64,000 bases of DNA from Paenibacillus tyrphae (GTDB taxonomy: Bacteria > Bacillota > Bacilli > Paenibacillales > NBRC-103111). The DNA lies in assembly GCF_024158745.1 (NCBI RefSeq), contig NZ_JAMZAW010000004.1, positions 186,001-250,000 of the forward strand, read 5' to 3'. The notes beneath the pieces are model-generated. The model had not been told where the DNA came from. It did no database searches and was given only the letters and a program-made list of their open reading frames with translations. Shown here in pieces: positions 50,913 to 59,171 of the stretch (position 1 is the first letter of the stretch; each line of letters starts with the position of its first letter). A program made the position numbers and the translations under genes.

Positions 50913-52103
50913 TTATTCTTGCCGTGAGGACACTTTGCCGTATTTGCCGCCGCCGCCCGTATCGAGCCGCAGCGTACCCGCGCGCGCTTCCATAATATAG
51001 CCGGCTATCGTTTCGCCCGCCGCAGCCGCGAGCTCTTCGAACGATACGCGGTGTAGCAGGTTCATTTCGGAGCCGAACCGCTCGATGAGACGATTGAACG
51101 TTTTCGGCCCGAGGCCCGGAATGTATTCAAGCGGCACTTGGTAGCAATAAGGCGGTCGGTCCGGGGCAACCCGAGGCTCCTCCCGATCCGCAAGGCTCAG
51201 AATGCGGTCCATGACGCCGCGGACAATCCGTGGGCTGCCGCAGTACAAGCAGCGCTCCACGGCAGTCTGGCCCTGCTCGTCGAGAATCGAGCTGCAATCG
51301 CCGCAGTACGTGCGGTGGTATTTGCCAAGACGCGGATTGAGCCCGTAATTGGCAAGCACGCCGCGTCCGTCCTCCTGCGACAAAGCCTTCCGCAGCTCCT
51401 CGAACGTCGGCACCTCAAGCGCCAGTTTATTGTATTCGCGTCCGATCTTCGGAAGCGAATGAGCATCGGAGTTGGTCAAAAAGGTATAGCGGTCCAGTTC
51501 GCTGATATGCCCGGCCATGACGGTGTCGGCGCTGAGACCGAGCTCTACGGCCGCGATTCCATCCAAGTCGAGCAGATGCTCCATCCGCGTCGAGCAGCTC
51601 CCGTAGACGCTTTTATGCGGCGTGAAGATATGGGCCGGAATCAAGAAGCCTCCGCGCGCGATAACTTCCCGCTGAAGCTCCCGGGCCGTGACATAGATGC
51701 GCTGCGAGCTGAGCTGCACATTTTTCATATGCTTGCGCAACCACTCCGTGAAGCTCTGCATGTCGCCAAGCTTGGGCAAATAAGCGAGCAAATGGGCGGT
51801 CCCCAAGCCGGGGTCGCGCACCTCGATCTCGCAGCCCAGCAGGACGGTCGTCCGGTGGAAGCGGATGCCCCCTCCTTCCAGCTCTTCCATCTCGCCCGTA
51901 TCCAAATAATGCAGCATTTCGCGCTGCACGCCCGGCGAATGGCAGTCGATGATGCCGATCATGTCGATCCCTTTGCGCTCCGACGCTTCCTGCGCGATGT
52001 TGTAGAACGTCAGGTTGTTCGCGGCGCTTATTTTGACCGCTTCGCCCGCTTCCGTTCGCCCGATGTGGATATGCAGGTCGGCGTAGTACGCGTTCGTGCT
52101 CAT
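50913..52103 (-). CDS. Endonuclease Q family protein
   Basis: DNA repair endonuclease of the EndoQ family, which cuts 5' of deaminated bases and abasic sites; found in Thermococcales and some spore-forming Bacillales. The 396 residues have a PHP-type metal domain (YYADLHIHIGRTEAG, GIIDCHSPG, FLTNSDAHSLP), a four-cysteine zinc finger (YCGDCSS...CLYCGSP), and a C-terminal helix-hairpin-helix-like part (YIPGLGPKTFNRLIERFG). Its ATG overlaps the nudF stop by 4 nt, so base-sanitation and repair genes are coupled. Confidence 0.88.
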   Translation of the reverse strand: MSTNAYYADLHIHIGRTEAGEAVKISAANNLTFYNIAQEASERKGIDMIGIIDCHSPGVQREMLHYLDTGEMEELEGGGIRFHRTTVLLGCEIEVRDPGLGTAHLLAYLPKLGDMQSFTEWLRKHMKNVQLSSQRIYVTARELQREVIARGGFLIPAHIFTPHKSVYGSCSTRMEHLLDLDGIAAVELGLSADTVMAGHISELDRYTFLTNSDAHSLPKIGREYNKLALEVPTFEELRKALSQEDGRGVLANYGLNPRLGKYHRTYCGDCSSILDEQGQTAVERCLYCGSPRIVRGVMDRILSLADREEPRVAPDRPPYCYQVPLEYIPGLGPKTFNRLIERFGSEMNLLHRVSFEELAAAAGETIAGYIMEARAGTLRLDTGGGGKYGKVSSRQE

Positions 52104-52669
52104 GTCGGGAACGAGCCGGTAAGCTTGTACAGCTGCCAGGCGTAAACGGCCATGATCGTCTTGGCGTCGCTGATCCGCTGCTCCCGGATATACGCTTGCG
52201 CCTGCTCCAGCGTAAGCTCTTCGATTTCGAGGAATTCGTCTTCGTCGGGGTTCGCTTGTCCTTTCACCAACTGCTCGGCGGCATACAGATGAAGAATTTC
52301 GTCGGCGAAGCCGGGCGATGTATAGAAAGAGCTGATATGGCGGATCGAGCCTGCGGTATAGCCAGTTTCCTCCTCCAGCTCGCGCTTGGCGGCATCCAGC
52401 GGATTCTCGCCGGCGTCCAGCTTCCCTGCCGGAATTTCCACCTGGCTTTTCTCCAGCGGCTTGCGGTATTGTTCGACGACAATCATCCGGTCATCCGGGG
52501 TAAGGGCCAGAACCGCGACCGCACCGGGATGCTTGACGATCTCGCGGGTCGCTTCCGCGCCGTTCGGCAGCTTTACGGTATCCACTTGCAAGGAAATGAT
52601 TTTGCCTTGAAAAATCGGCTGGGTGGAGACGGTCACTTCTTCGAATTTTTTATGCGTCTTATGCGGCAT
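52100..52669 (-). CDS. nudF: ADP-ribose pyrophosphatase (Nudix)
   Basis: Hydrolyses ADP-ribose to AMP and ribose 5-phosphate. The 189 residues contain a full Nudix box GENPLDAAKRELEEETGYTAG and the ADP-ribose family proline context (SFYTSPGFADE). ATG at 52669 with an AGAGAGG site; the in-frame upstream codon at 52765 would give an unlikely N-terminal extension. Equivalent to B. subtilis nudF (yqkG). Confidence 0.93.
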   Translation of the reverse strand: MPHKTHKKFEEVTVSTQPIFQGKIISLQVDTVKLPNGAEATREIVKHPGAVAVLALTPDDRMIVVEQYRKPLEKSQVEIPAGKLDAGENPLDAAKRELEEETGYTAGSIRHISSFYTSPGFADEILHLYAAEQLVKGQANPDEDEFLEIEELTLEQAQAYIREQRISDAKTIMAVYAWQLYKLTGSFPT

Positions 52670-52761
52670 GGAAGATTCCTCTCTTCTCTTTACGGGTATT
52701 GTAAGAATAAGACCAAAGCTCATTATACCACATCCGGCGGCTGCTGGCCGCCCGACTAAGG

Positions 52762-52790
52762 ACATAATCGTGTCGTCTCCCGCATAAGGT
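52762..52790 (+). promoter_or_regulatory. Sigma-E-like promoter of mciZ
   Basis: ACATAAT (52762-52768), 14-nt spacer, CATAAGGT (52783-52790); partial match to KMATATT and CATACAHT. Fits the mother-cell timing known for B. subtilis mciZ, but both boxes are imperfect. Confidence 0.35.
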
Positions 52791-52827
52791 GGATTATATG
52801 AACCTATCGAAGCAGGGGGGGTACTCT

Positions 52828-53076
52828 ATGAAAACATATGTCAATGCAAGGCAGCTTCGTTTGGTAGGAAAAGGCTGGGAAATCCGCAACTATTTGAAAA
52901 TGGCGCTGGACCGCGTCTCGCCCGATGTGCCCCTTTCGGCCTTCCTGGACGGGACGCGGTCCAGCAGTGCGGCTACTGCGGCTCCTCGTTCCGAAGGAGC
53001 CGGTACGCCGCCCCTGCCGCCGTACAAATGGCCGCAAAAAACGCCGGATCGTCCGGCAAGGCTCGCCCCATGGTAG
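52828..53076 (+). CDS. mciZ: MciZ-like FtsZ inhibitor with long tail
   Basis: Residues 10-20 (LRLVGKGWEIR) match the conserved core of MciZ, the mother-cell inhibitor of FtsZ that caps filaments during sporulation. In B. subtilis the peptide is 40 residues; here the reading frame runs 82 residues with a Ser/Ala/Pro-rich tail. AGGGGGGG lies 6 nt before the ATG. The last 104 nt overlap the 3' end of the convergent DUF3866 gene. The core assignment and the location next to nudF are good; whether the tail is real is open. Confidence 0.75.
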   Translation: MKTYVNARQLRLVGKGWEIRNYLKMALDRVSPDVPLSAFLDGTRSSSAATAAPRSEGAGTPPLPPYKWPQKTPDRPARLAPW

Positions 53077-54172
53077 TAATTTGCCGCCCATACGCTGCCA
53101 GCGCAGCGGCCATTTGCTCCAAGGACGGCGGCGTCTCCCACAACAGCCGGTGACGCCGGGCGAGTCCGCTCTGCCGGACCTGCTCGCGCAGCAGCGCGGT
53201 GTCCGCTTCGGCAGGCAGCCGCGGCAGCGGGACGCAGGCCGACGCGAGCGCGGCTCGGCCCAACGCCACCGCCGTATGGCGGCTGAGCCCGCGGTGCTGC
53301 GGCCGCGGATCGGCGAAGCTGATGCGAGCCATCGCCACGGGCACGCCCCCAAGGGCATGCACTGCGCCCACAAGCTCGCCCGCCTCGATGCCGCTGAAGC
53401 CGTATAGCGTGCCGGTGCCTACGATGCCGGGGCCCATACAGACGACGGCCAGATCGGCTTTTAGCACATGCCTCGCGGCAAGGAGCGCCGTGTATTTGTT
53501 GACGGCTTCGACGTCGCCTCCGTAGGCGTGCCCGTATGTGACCGCCCCGGCCAGCAAGCCGAGCTCCCGCAATCGCCGTACATGTCCGCTAACCGCCAGA
53601 GGCAGGGCGCCCCCGTCGGTCATGACATAAGCGATGCGCGGTACTGGCGCTCCCGCCTCGCGTGCAAGCTCGCGGAGCCAGCAGACGGCGGCAGGCAGCA
53701 TGCTGTGGAGCTCGCCGATGAGCACCGGCATCCCATTCAGCGTAAGTGATTCGGCAAACAGAGCGTGATGCGGACTTGACGGCTCCTCGACCGAGAGCAC
53801 AGCCCGCTGCAAAGACGTGTACCGCAGCTTCATAATATGCCCTTCCTGCGGCCCAGGGGACCGCAGCCGGTCTGGCGTCTCTGGCTCCCGAGGGATTGTA
53901 GCTCCAACGTTCAGGCTGTCGATGGTCTCTTCCGCCCTCCCAAGTCTCGCGTGGACGAAATGAATGCCGCCCGTACCGAGCCCCAGACGAACCGCGGTCG
54001 TATTCAGCAGCACCTCGTCCCCCGGCCGAAGCGGCGTCCCTATGGCAAGATCGTGCAGCGCAGCGGCCGTTTCGCCGTTCGCAAGCCGCACCCGGACCTC
54101 CTGCAGACCATTTGAAGACAAAGGCTCCCCCACCGTTTCTGTAACGACTGCCGTTTCCCATTGTATCCTCAC
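52973..54172 (-). CDS. DUF3866 family protein
   Basis: Soluble protein of 399 residues, recognised as DUF3866 by blocks such as GTGGIHFVHARLG, MKLRYTSLQRAVLSVEEP, IAYVMTDGGALPLAVSGHV and VVCMGPGIVGTGTLYGFSG. No catalytic motif I can name. The start is the GTG at 54172 with GGGAGG 9 nt upstream. It is very GC-rich. Its 3' end overlaps the mciZ frame tail-to-tail. Function unknown in the family. Confidence 0.82.
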   Translation of the reverse strand: MRIQWETAVVTETVGEPLSSNGLQEVRVRLANGETAAALHDLAIGTPLRPGDEVLLNTTAVRLGLGTGGIHFVHARLGRAEETIDSLNVGATIPREPETPDRLRSPGPQEGHIMKLRYTSLQRAVLSVEEPSSPHHALFAESLTLNGMPVLIGELHSMLPAAVCWLRELAREAGAPVPRIAYVMTDGGALPLAVSGHVRRLRELGLLAGAVTYGHAYGGDVEAVNKYTALLAARHVLKADLAVVCMGPGIVGTGTLYGFSGIEAGELVGAVHALGGVPVAMARISFADPRPQHRGLSRHTAVALGRAALASACVPLPRLPAEADTALLREQVRQSGLARRHRLLWETPPSLEQMAAALAAYGRQITTMGRALPDDPAFFAAICTAAGAAYRLLRNEEPQ

Positions 54173-54197
54173 CGTCCGTTTCCTCCCGCTTTCGCAC

Positions 54198-54244
54198 AAA
54201 AAAAATCGCCGCTTACCCTAAAAAGAGATAAGCAGCGATTAAAA
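54198..54244. terminator. Bidirectional terminator between the M20 peptidase and DUF3866 genes
   Basis: Arms AATCGCCGCTTA / TAAGCAGCGATT (54204-54240) with an A run before and AAAAC after; on the minus strand it ends with eight T. Confidence 0.75.
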
Positions 54245-54283
54245 CAACCTGTATGCTATTACTTTATGCCGGAAGGTCAAGCA

Positions 54284-55417
54284 TTATGCCTTGGTAACTT
54301 CATTGACGATCGAGACGACCACTTCGGCCGTTTTGACAAGGTCCGAGATCGCGATCCGTTCTTTCGTCGTGTGGATATCCAGATAGCCGATAGCCAGATT
54401 GACGGTCGGTACGCCCATGCCGTTGAACATATTGGCGTCACTGCCCCCGCCGGAATGGAAGGTGCGCGGCGTGCAGCCGACGTTCGTCAGCGCGTTCATC
54501 GCAAGCTTCACGACCGGAACGGATTCGTCGTACATAAACGCCGGATAGATGACTTCGCTTTTGAAGTCAAGCTTCCCGCCCATTTCCTCCGCCGCTTCCT
54601 CGCACGCTTGACGCATTTTCTCGACCTGCTCGTACATTTTGGCCTGCGTGATGCTGCGCGCCTCGCCTTCGAGCGTTACCCGCTCGACGACGATGTTCGT
54701 CGCGCCTTCCACGCCGCCTTCGAAGCGACCGATGTTCGCGGTCGTTTCTTTGTCGATGCGGCCGAGCGGCATGCACGCAATCGCTTTGCTCGCAACGGTA
54801 ATCGCGCTCACGCCCGCTTCCGGATTCACGCCTGCATGAGCCGAGCGGCCCCAGAACGTGATGTACACCTTCGCCTGCGTCGGAGCGGCTACGGCGATGT
54901 CTCCGATGGTGCCGTTCGAGTCCAGCGCGAAACCGAGATCCGCATCGACCCATTTGGCGTCCATTGCCCGGGAGCCCTTCAAGCCGGATTCCTCACCCGC
55001 CGTAATGATAAACTGAATCTGCCCGTGCTCGATGTTGTTCTCTTTCAGGACGCGAATCGCTTCAAACATGGCGGCGAGGCCCGCTTTGTCGTCCGCCCCG
55101 AGAATCGTCGTTCCGTCGCTGCGGATATAACCGTCTTCGCCGATCTGCGGCTTGATGCCTTTTCCCGGAGTAACCGTATCCATATGCGAAGTGAAGAACA
55201 GCTTCGGCAGCGGCTTCGCGGATGTCGCCGGCAGCGTGCAGATGAGATTGCCCGAGCCGTGGCCGGTTTTCGCTGCGGAATCGTCCTCTTCTACCTTCAA
55301 GCCCAGCTCAGTGAATTTTGCCTTCAGCACGCGGCTGATTTCCTGTTCGTGCTTCGTTTCGCTGTCGATTTGAACCAACTCGATAAATTCGTCTACCAAT
55401 CGCTTTTGCTGAATCAT
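54284..55417 (-). CDS. M20 family metallopeptidase (PepT-like, YqjE)
   Basis: Zinc aminopeptidase/tripeptidase-type enzyme of 377 residues. Metal-binding and catalytic motifs: FFTSHMDTVTPG, GTTILGADDKAGLAAM, IITAGEESGLKGS (catalytic Glu and ligand) and a late HSGGGSDANMFN. The lid domain lies between. It matches the PepT-like YqjE group of Bacillus rather than true PepT. Cytoplasmic, single gene. Confidence 0.9.
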   Translation of the reverse strand: MIQQKRLVDEFIELVQIDSETKHEQEISRVLKAKFTELGLKVEEDDSAAKTGHGSGNLICTLPATSAKPLPKLFFTSHMDTVTPGKGIKPQIGEDGYIRSDGTTILGADDKAGLAAMFEAIRVLKENNIEHGQIQFIITAGEESGLKGSRAMDAKWVDADLGFALDSNGTIGDIAVAAPTQAKVYITFWGRSAHAGVNPEAGVSAITVASKAIACMPLGRIDKETTANIGRFEGGVEGATNIVVERVTLEGEARSITQAKMYEQVEKMRQACEEAAEEMGGKLDFKSEVIYPAFMYDESVPVVKLAMNALTNVGCTPRTFHSGGGSDANMFNGMGVPTVNLAIGYLDIHTTKERIAISDLVKTAEVVVSIVNEVTKA

Positions 55418-55485
55418 AGCTTTCCTCCATTAGGCCGCTTGGGTTATTATAGGAATAGTATTCCCTTGATAAGGAGCTGAAATCG

Positions 55486-55581
55486 TTGCGAAATAAATTG
55501 ATTTTCAAAATCGTCGTCTACACGATGATTGTCTCGATGCTGTTATCGACGCTGTTGTTTACGGTAAGCAATTTCTTCTAG
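55486..55581 (+). CDS. prli42: Stressosome-associated membrane miniprotein Prli42
   Basis: Thirty-one codons from a TTG with AAGGAG 9 nt upstream, TAG at 55579-55581. The peptide starts MRNKLIFKIVVYTMIVSM and ends in a hydrophobic LLFTVSNFF segment, i.e. a basic N-terminus and one membrane helix. Length and pattern match Prli42, which anchors the stressosome to the membrane in Listeria and is conserved in Firmicutes. It is too short and has the wrong start codon for routine gene calling. No rsbR/S/T genes in the window. Confidence 0.75.
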   Translation: MRNKLIFKIVVYTMIVSMLLSTLLFTVSNFF

Positions 55582-55634
55582 CTGGTCGACGGGCGACAGG
55601 TTAGGGACAAGCCTCCCCGAGCTGCCGCCGGCCT

Positions 55635-57017
55635 TTAGTACAGCTTCGTGTCCTGATTGTACGCTTCCAGGTTCTCTTTCACCCGCTGCAGGAAGCGTCC
55701 GCAGATGACCCCGTCCAAAATGCGGTGGTCCAAGGACAAGCACAGGTTGACCATCGAACGGACGGCAATCATGTCCTGAATGACGACCGGCTTTTTCACG
55801 ATCGATTCGAAGGTCAATATGGCGGCTTGCGGGTAGTTGATGATCGGGTACGACAAAATCGATCCAAACGAGCCCGTATTGTTTACGGTAAACGTTCCGC
55901 CTTGCATATCGTTAAGCGTCAGCTTGCCGGCTCTTGCTTTCCGGGTTAAAGAATCGATCTCCCGGGCGAGGCCGGCAATATTCATTTGGTCGGCCTTTTG
56001 GATGACCGGCGTGACGACGAAGTCCTCGGTACCTACGGCCAGCGCAAGGTTGATGTCCCGCTTGACGATAATTTTGTCTACCGCCCAGACCGAGTTCATG
56101 ATCGGATAATCCTTGATCGCGCCAACGACCGCTTTGAGCAGGAAGGCCAGATACGTAATGTTGATCCCTTCCTGTTTCATGAATTCGCCCTTCACTTTGT
56201 TCCGCAGCAGCACAAGGTTGGTCACGTCGACCTCGATCATCGTCCAGGCATGCGGAATTTCCGTCACGCTCTGGCGCATGCGGCTGGCAATCGTATTGCG
56301 GATCGGCGTTACGTCGATCAAATATTCGCCCCGGCCGTCAAGCGGCTGACCCTCCACCTCGATTTTCGGCAGCGGCGGGTTTTCCGACAAATGGATGCCG
56401 GTCGAACGAACCGGTCCCTTCGGCGGCACCGGAAGGAACACGCCGGCGGTCGCAGCTTCTGCAGCGGCTTCCGCATTGACGGCGGCCACGGGTTTACCCT
56501 CTACGACCGTTGCAGGCTTGCCGCTCGCGACGTAAGCTTCCACGTCTTTGCGCGTAATGCGGCCGCCAAGGCCCGTTCCCTTCACTTCCGACAGCGCGAT
56601 CCCGTGTTCTGCGGCAAGCTTGAGCACCGCAGGCGAATAACGGCCGCTCATGCCCGCTTCACCTCCGGCAGCTTGCGCTTCGCGACGGGCTTGTCCGCCT
56701 TGAGCGCGCTGCGGCTGAGAAACGGCTTCTGCGGCTTCCGCCGTGCTGTCTGCTGCCTGATGCGGCTCCTCGATCAAACAAATCTCTTCTCCGACCGCAG
56801 CCGTATATCCTTCTTCCGCCAGCAGCTTGACCAACCGGCCTTCGATCGGGGACGGCATCTCCACCGTCACCTTGTCGGTGATCAGCTCGCACAATACGTC
56901 GTACTGCTCGATATAATCCCCCGGCTGCTTGAGCCATTTGCCGATCGTCGCCGATACCAAACTCTCGGCCAGATGAGGAACCTTGACCCCGGTTCCTTTC
57001 GTCGCTTGATCGTTCAT
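55635..57017 (-). CDS. bkdB: Branched-chain 2-oxoacid dehydrogenase E2, dihydrolipoyl acyltransferase
   Basis: Core enzyme of the branched-chain 2-oxoacid dehydrogenase complex, 460 residues. Lipoyl domain with lysine in ITDKVTVEMPSP, an Ala/Glu/Gln-rich linker, a peripheral subunit-binding domain (YSPAVLKLAAEHGIALSEVKGTGLGGRITRK region, about 128-165) and the acyltransferase domain with the DHRILDGVICGRF active site. Last gene of lpdV-bkdAA-bkdAB-bkdB. Confidence 0.93.
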   Translation of the reverse strand: MNDQATKGTGVKVPHLAESLVSATIGKWLKQPGDYIEQYDVLCELITDKVTVEMPSPIEGRLVKLLAEEGYTAAVGEEICLIEEPHQAADSTAEAAEAVSQPQRAQGGQARREAQAAGGEAGMSGRYSPAVLKLAAEHGIALSEVKGTGLGGRITRKDVEAYVASGKPATVVEGKPVAAVNAEAAAEAATAGVFLPVPPKGPVRSTGIHLSENPPLPKIEVEGQPLDGRGEYLIDVTPIRNTIASRMRQSVTEIPHAWTMIEVDVTNLVLLRNKVKGEFMKQEGINITYLAFLLKAVVGAIKDYPIMNSVWAVDKIIVKRDINLALAVGTEDFVVTPVIQKADQMNIAGLAREIDSLTRKARAGKLTLNDMQGGTFTVNNTGSFGSILSYPIINYPQAAILTFESIVKKPVVIQDMIAVRSMVNLCLSLDHRILDGVICGRFLQRVKENLEAYNQDTKLY

Positions 57018-57029
57018 GTAACGGTCCTC

Positions 57030-58010
57030 CTAGAACAAAGCCAGCTTCCGCATGGCTTCCATGATCTTATCCGTATTGAGAAGGAAAAACTTCTCCATCG
57101 GCGGGTTCATTCCGACGGCCGGAACGTCCGGCGCGCAGAGCCGCATAATCGGCGCGTCCAGCTCGAACAGCAGCTCCTCGGCGATGATCGCGGACACTTC
57201 CGCCCCGACGCCTCCGGTCTTGTTATCCTCGTGGATGATCAGCACTTTGCCGGTTTTGGCAGCCGCTTTGAGAATCGCTTCCGTATCCAAAGGCTGCAGC
57301 GTTCTCAGATCGAGCACATGAGCCTGAATGCCTTCTTTAGCCAGCTCTTCCGCCGCACGCAGCGCATATTGCACGGTGATGCCGTACGTGATGACGGTGA
57401 TGTCGGAACCCTCACGCTTCACGGCAGCTTCGCCGATCGGCACGATGTAATCGTCCTCGGGCACTTCGCCCGTGACAGACAAATAGCATTTCTTATGCTC
57501 GAAGTACAGCACCGGATCCGGATTGCGGATCGCGGCTTTCAATAGCCCTTTCGCATCATACGGGTCTGAAGGGGCGACGATGACAAGCCCCGGCGTGCCG
57601 AAAAAGACGGATTCCGGACATTGGGAGTGATACAGCGCGCCGCCGCCGGTCGCCCCGTACGGAGCGCGGATCACGACGGGACAGCTCCAATCGTTGTTCG
57701 AACGGTACCGGATGCGGGCCGCCTCGCTGATGATCTGGTTCGTCGCCGGAAAAATAAAGTCAGCGTACTGCATTTCCGCCACCGGCTTCATCCCGTACAT
57801 GGCGGCGCCGATCGCTACACCCGCAATCGCCGATTCGGCGAGCGGCGTATCCATGATCCGCTCTTCCCCGAACTGCTCTTTCAGCCCTTTCGTCGCATTC
57901 ATGACGCCGCCCTTGCCGACGTCCTCGCCCAGGACGAACACGTTCTCGTCCCGCTCCAGTTCTTCCTTCATTGCCGTGCGAATCGCTTCCAAATACGTAA
58001 TGACCGCCAC
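57030..58010 (-). CDS. bkdAB: Branched-chain 2-oxoacid dehydrogenase E1 beta
   Basis: Beta subunit of the TPP-dependent E1, 326 residues. Features: VFVLGEDVGKGGVMNATKGL, DTPLAESAIAGVAIGAAMYGMKPV (with conserved Glu for TPP activation) and EMQYADFIFPA. 12 nt from bkdB, 3 nt from bkdAA. Supplies branched acyl-CoA for iso/anteiso fatty acids. Confidence 0.93.
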   Translation of the reverse strand: MAVITYLEAIRTAMKEELERDENVFVLGEDVGKGGVMNATKGLKEQFGEERIMDTPLAESAIAGVAIGAAMYGMKPVAEMQYADFIFPATNQIISEAARIRYRSNNDWSCPVVIRAPYGATGGGALYHSQCPESVFFGTPGLVIVAPSDPYDAKGLLKAAIRNPDPVLYFEHKKCYLSVTGEVPEDDYIVPIGEAAVKREGSDITVITYGITVQYALRAAEELAKEGIQAHVLDLRTLQPLDTEAILKAAAKTGKVLIIHEDNKTGGVGAEVSAIIAEELLFELDAPIMRLCAPDVPAVGMNPPMEKFFLLNTDKIMEAMRKLALF

Positions 58011-58013
58011 GAA

Positions 58014-59024
58014 TTAGCCCTCCCTCTGTTCCGCGTACACATGCTTGAGCGTATCTTCCGGCTTCGGAAAAGGCGCATCGTCCGCGTAATTCGTCGCTTC
58101 GACCAATTCCTGCTTGATGGCCGCCGCAAGCTCGGCGTCCTGCGCCTCGCTCCAGAGGCCGCAGTCGATCAGATACTGCTTGAACCGAGGCAAGCCGTCC
58201 TTCGCGCGGTTCTCTTCGACTTCCTCCGGGGTGCGGTAGAGCAAATCGTTGTCGGACGTCGAATGCGGAGAGATCCGGTACATGACCGCTTCGATCAAGG
58301 TCGGACCTTCGCCGCGAAGGGCGCGCTCACGTGCTTCCTTCACGACGCGGTACACTTCAAGCGCATCCCGGCCGTCTACCTTAACGCCCGGGAAACCGTA
58401 GCCGTGGGCGCGCTCGGCGATGCTGCCGCCCACCTGCTTGTGCAGCGGGATGGAGATCGCGTACTGGTTGTTTTCGCACATGAAAATGACCGGAAGCTTG
58501 TGAACGCCCGCAAAGTTGCAGCCTTCGTGGAAATCGCCCTGATTGCTCGATCCGTCGCCGAAGGTCGTGAACGCCACGAAGTTTTTCCGTTTCATCTTGG
58601 CTGCCAGCGCAAATCCGACCGCGTGAGGCACTTGGGTCGTTACCGGGGAAGAACCGGTCACGATATTCAGCTTTTTATGGCCGAAATGGCCCGGCATTTG
58701 ACGTCCGCCGCTGTTCGGGTCCTCCGCCTTGGCGAAGACGGACAACATCAGTTCCTTTAACGTCATGCCGACCGAGAGCACGAAGCCGTAATCCCGGTAA
58801 TACGGTAAAAAGTAGTCTTCCCCGCGCGAAAGCGCGAAGGCCGCGGCCACTTGCGCCGTTTCCTGGCCGATTCCGGACACGTGGAACGCAATTTTGCCCG
58901 AACGCTGCAGCAGGAAGCACCGCTCGTCAAACATGCGGGCTTTCAACATGTATGTATACATTTCCAGAGCCTGACCGTCCGTCAATCCGAGCTGCCGGTG
59001 TTTTGTCATTTGACCGATGGACAT
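58014..59024 (-). CDS. bkdAA: Branched-chain 2-oxoacid dehydrogenase E1 alpha
   Basis: Alpha subunit of E1, 336 residues, with the TPP-binding motif GDGSSNQGDFHEGCNFAGV ... CENNQYAIS and the phosphorylation-loop-like HSTSDNDLLYRTPEEVEE. Together with bkdAB, bkdB and lpdV makes the full oxoacid dehydrogenase complex. Starts 147 nt after lpdV; AAAGGAGGCG precedes the ATG. Confidence 0.93.
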   Translation of the reverse strand: MSIGQMTKHRQLGLTDGQALEMYTYMLKARMFDERCFLLQRSGKIAFHVSGIGQETAQVAAAFALSRGEDYFLPYYRDYGFVLSVGMTLKELMLSVFAKAEDPNSGGRQMPGHFGHKKLNIVTGSSPVTTQVPHAVGFALAAKMKRKNFVAFTTFGDGSSNQGDFHEGCNFAGVHKLPVIFMCENNQYAISIPLHKQVGGSIAERAHGYGFPGVKVDGRDALEVYRVVKEARERALRGEGPTLIEAVMYRISPHSTSDNDLLYRTPEEVEENRAKDGLPRFKQYLIDCGLWSEAQDAELAAAIKQELVEATNYADDAPFPKPEDTLKHVYAEQREG

Positions 59025-59171
59025 GGAGTTATAGACGCCTCCTTTTAAAACAGCAAGAGTTTTTTAATACCTGGTGCTAATACCAGACACTATAACTTAT
59101 TATAAACCGTTTGGTCTATGAATACAATTTTATTAGATAAAGAGGCGCTCTCCCGGCCTTCCGGCAGCAAT

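Noticed and set aside
55986-57545. 519-codon plus-strand reading frame opposite bkdB and bkdAB
   Set aside because: Antisense to well-motif-supported genes; Arg/His-rich without a domain or start signals.
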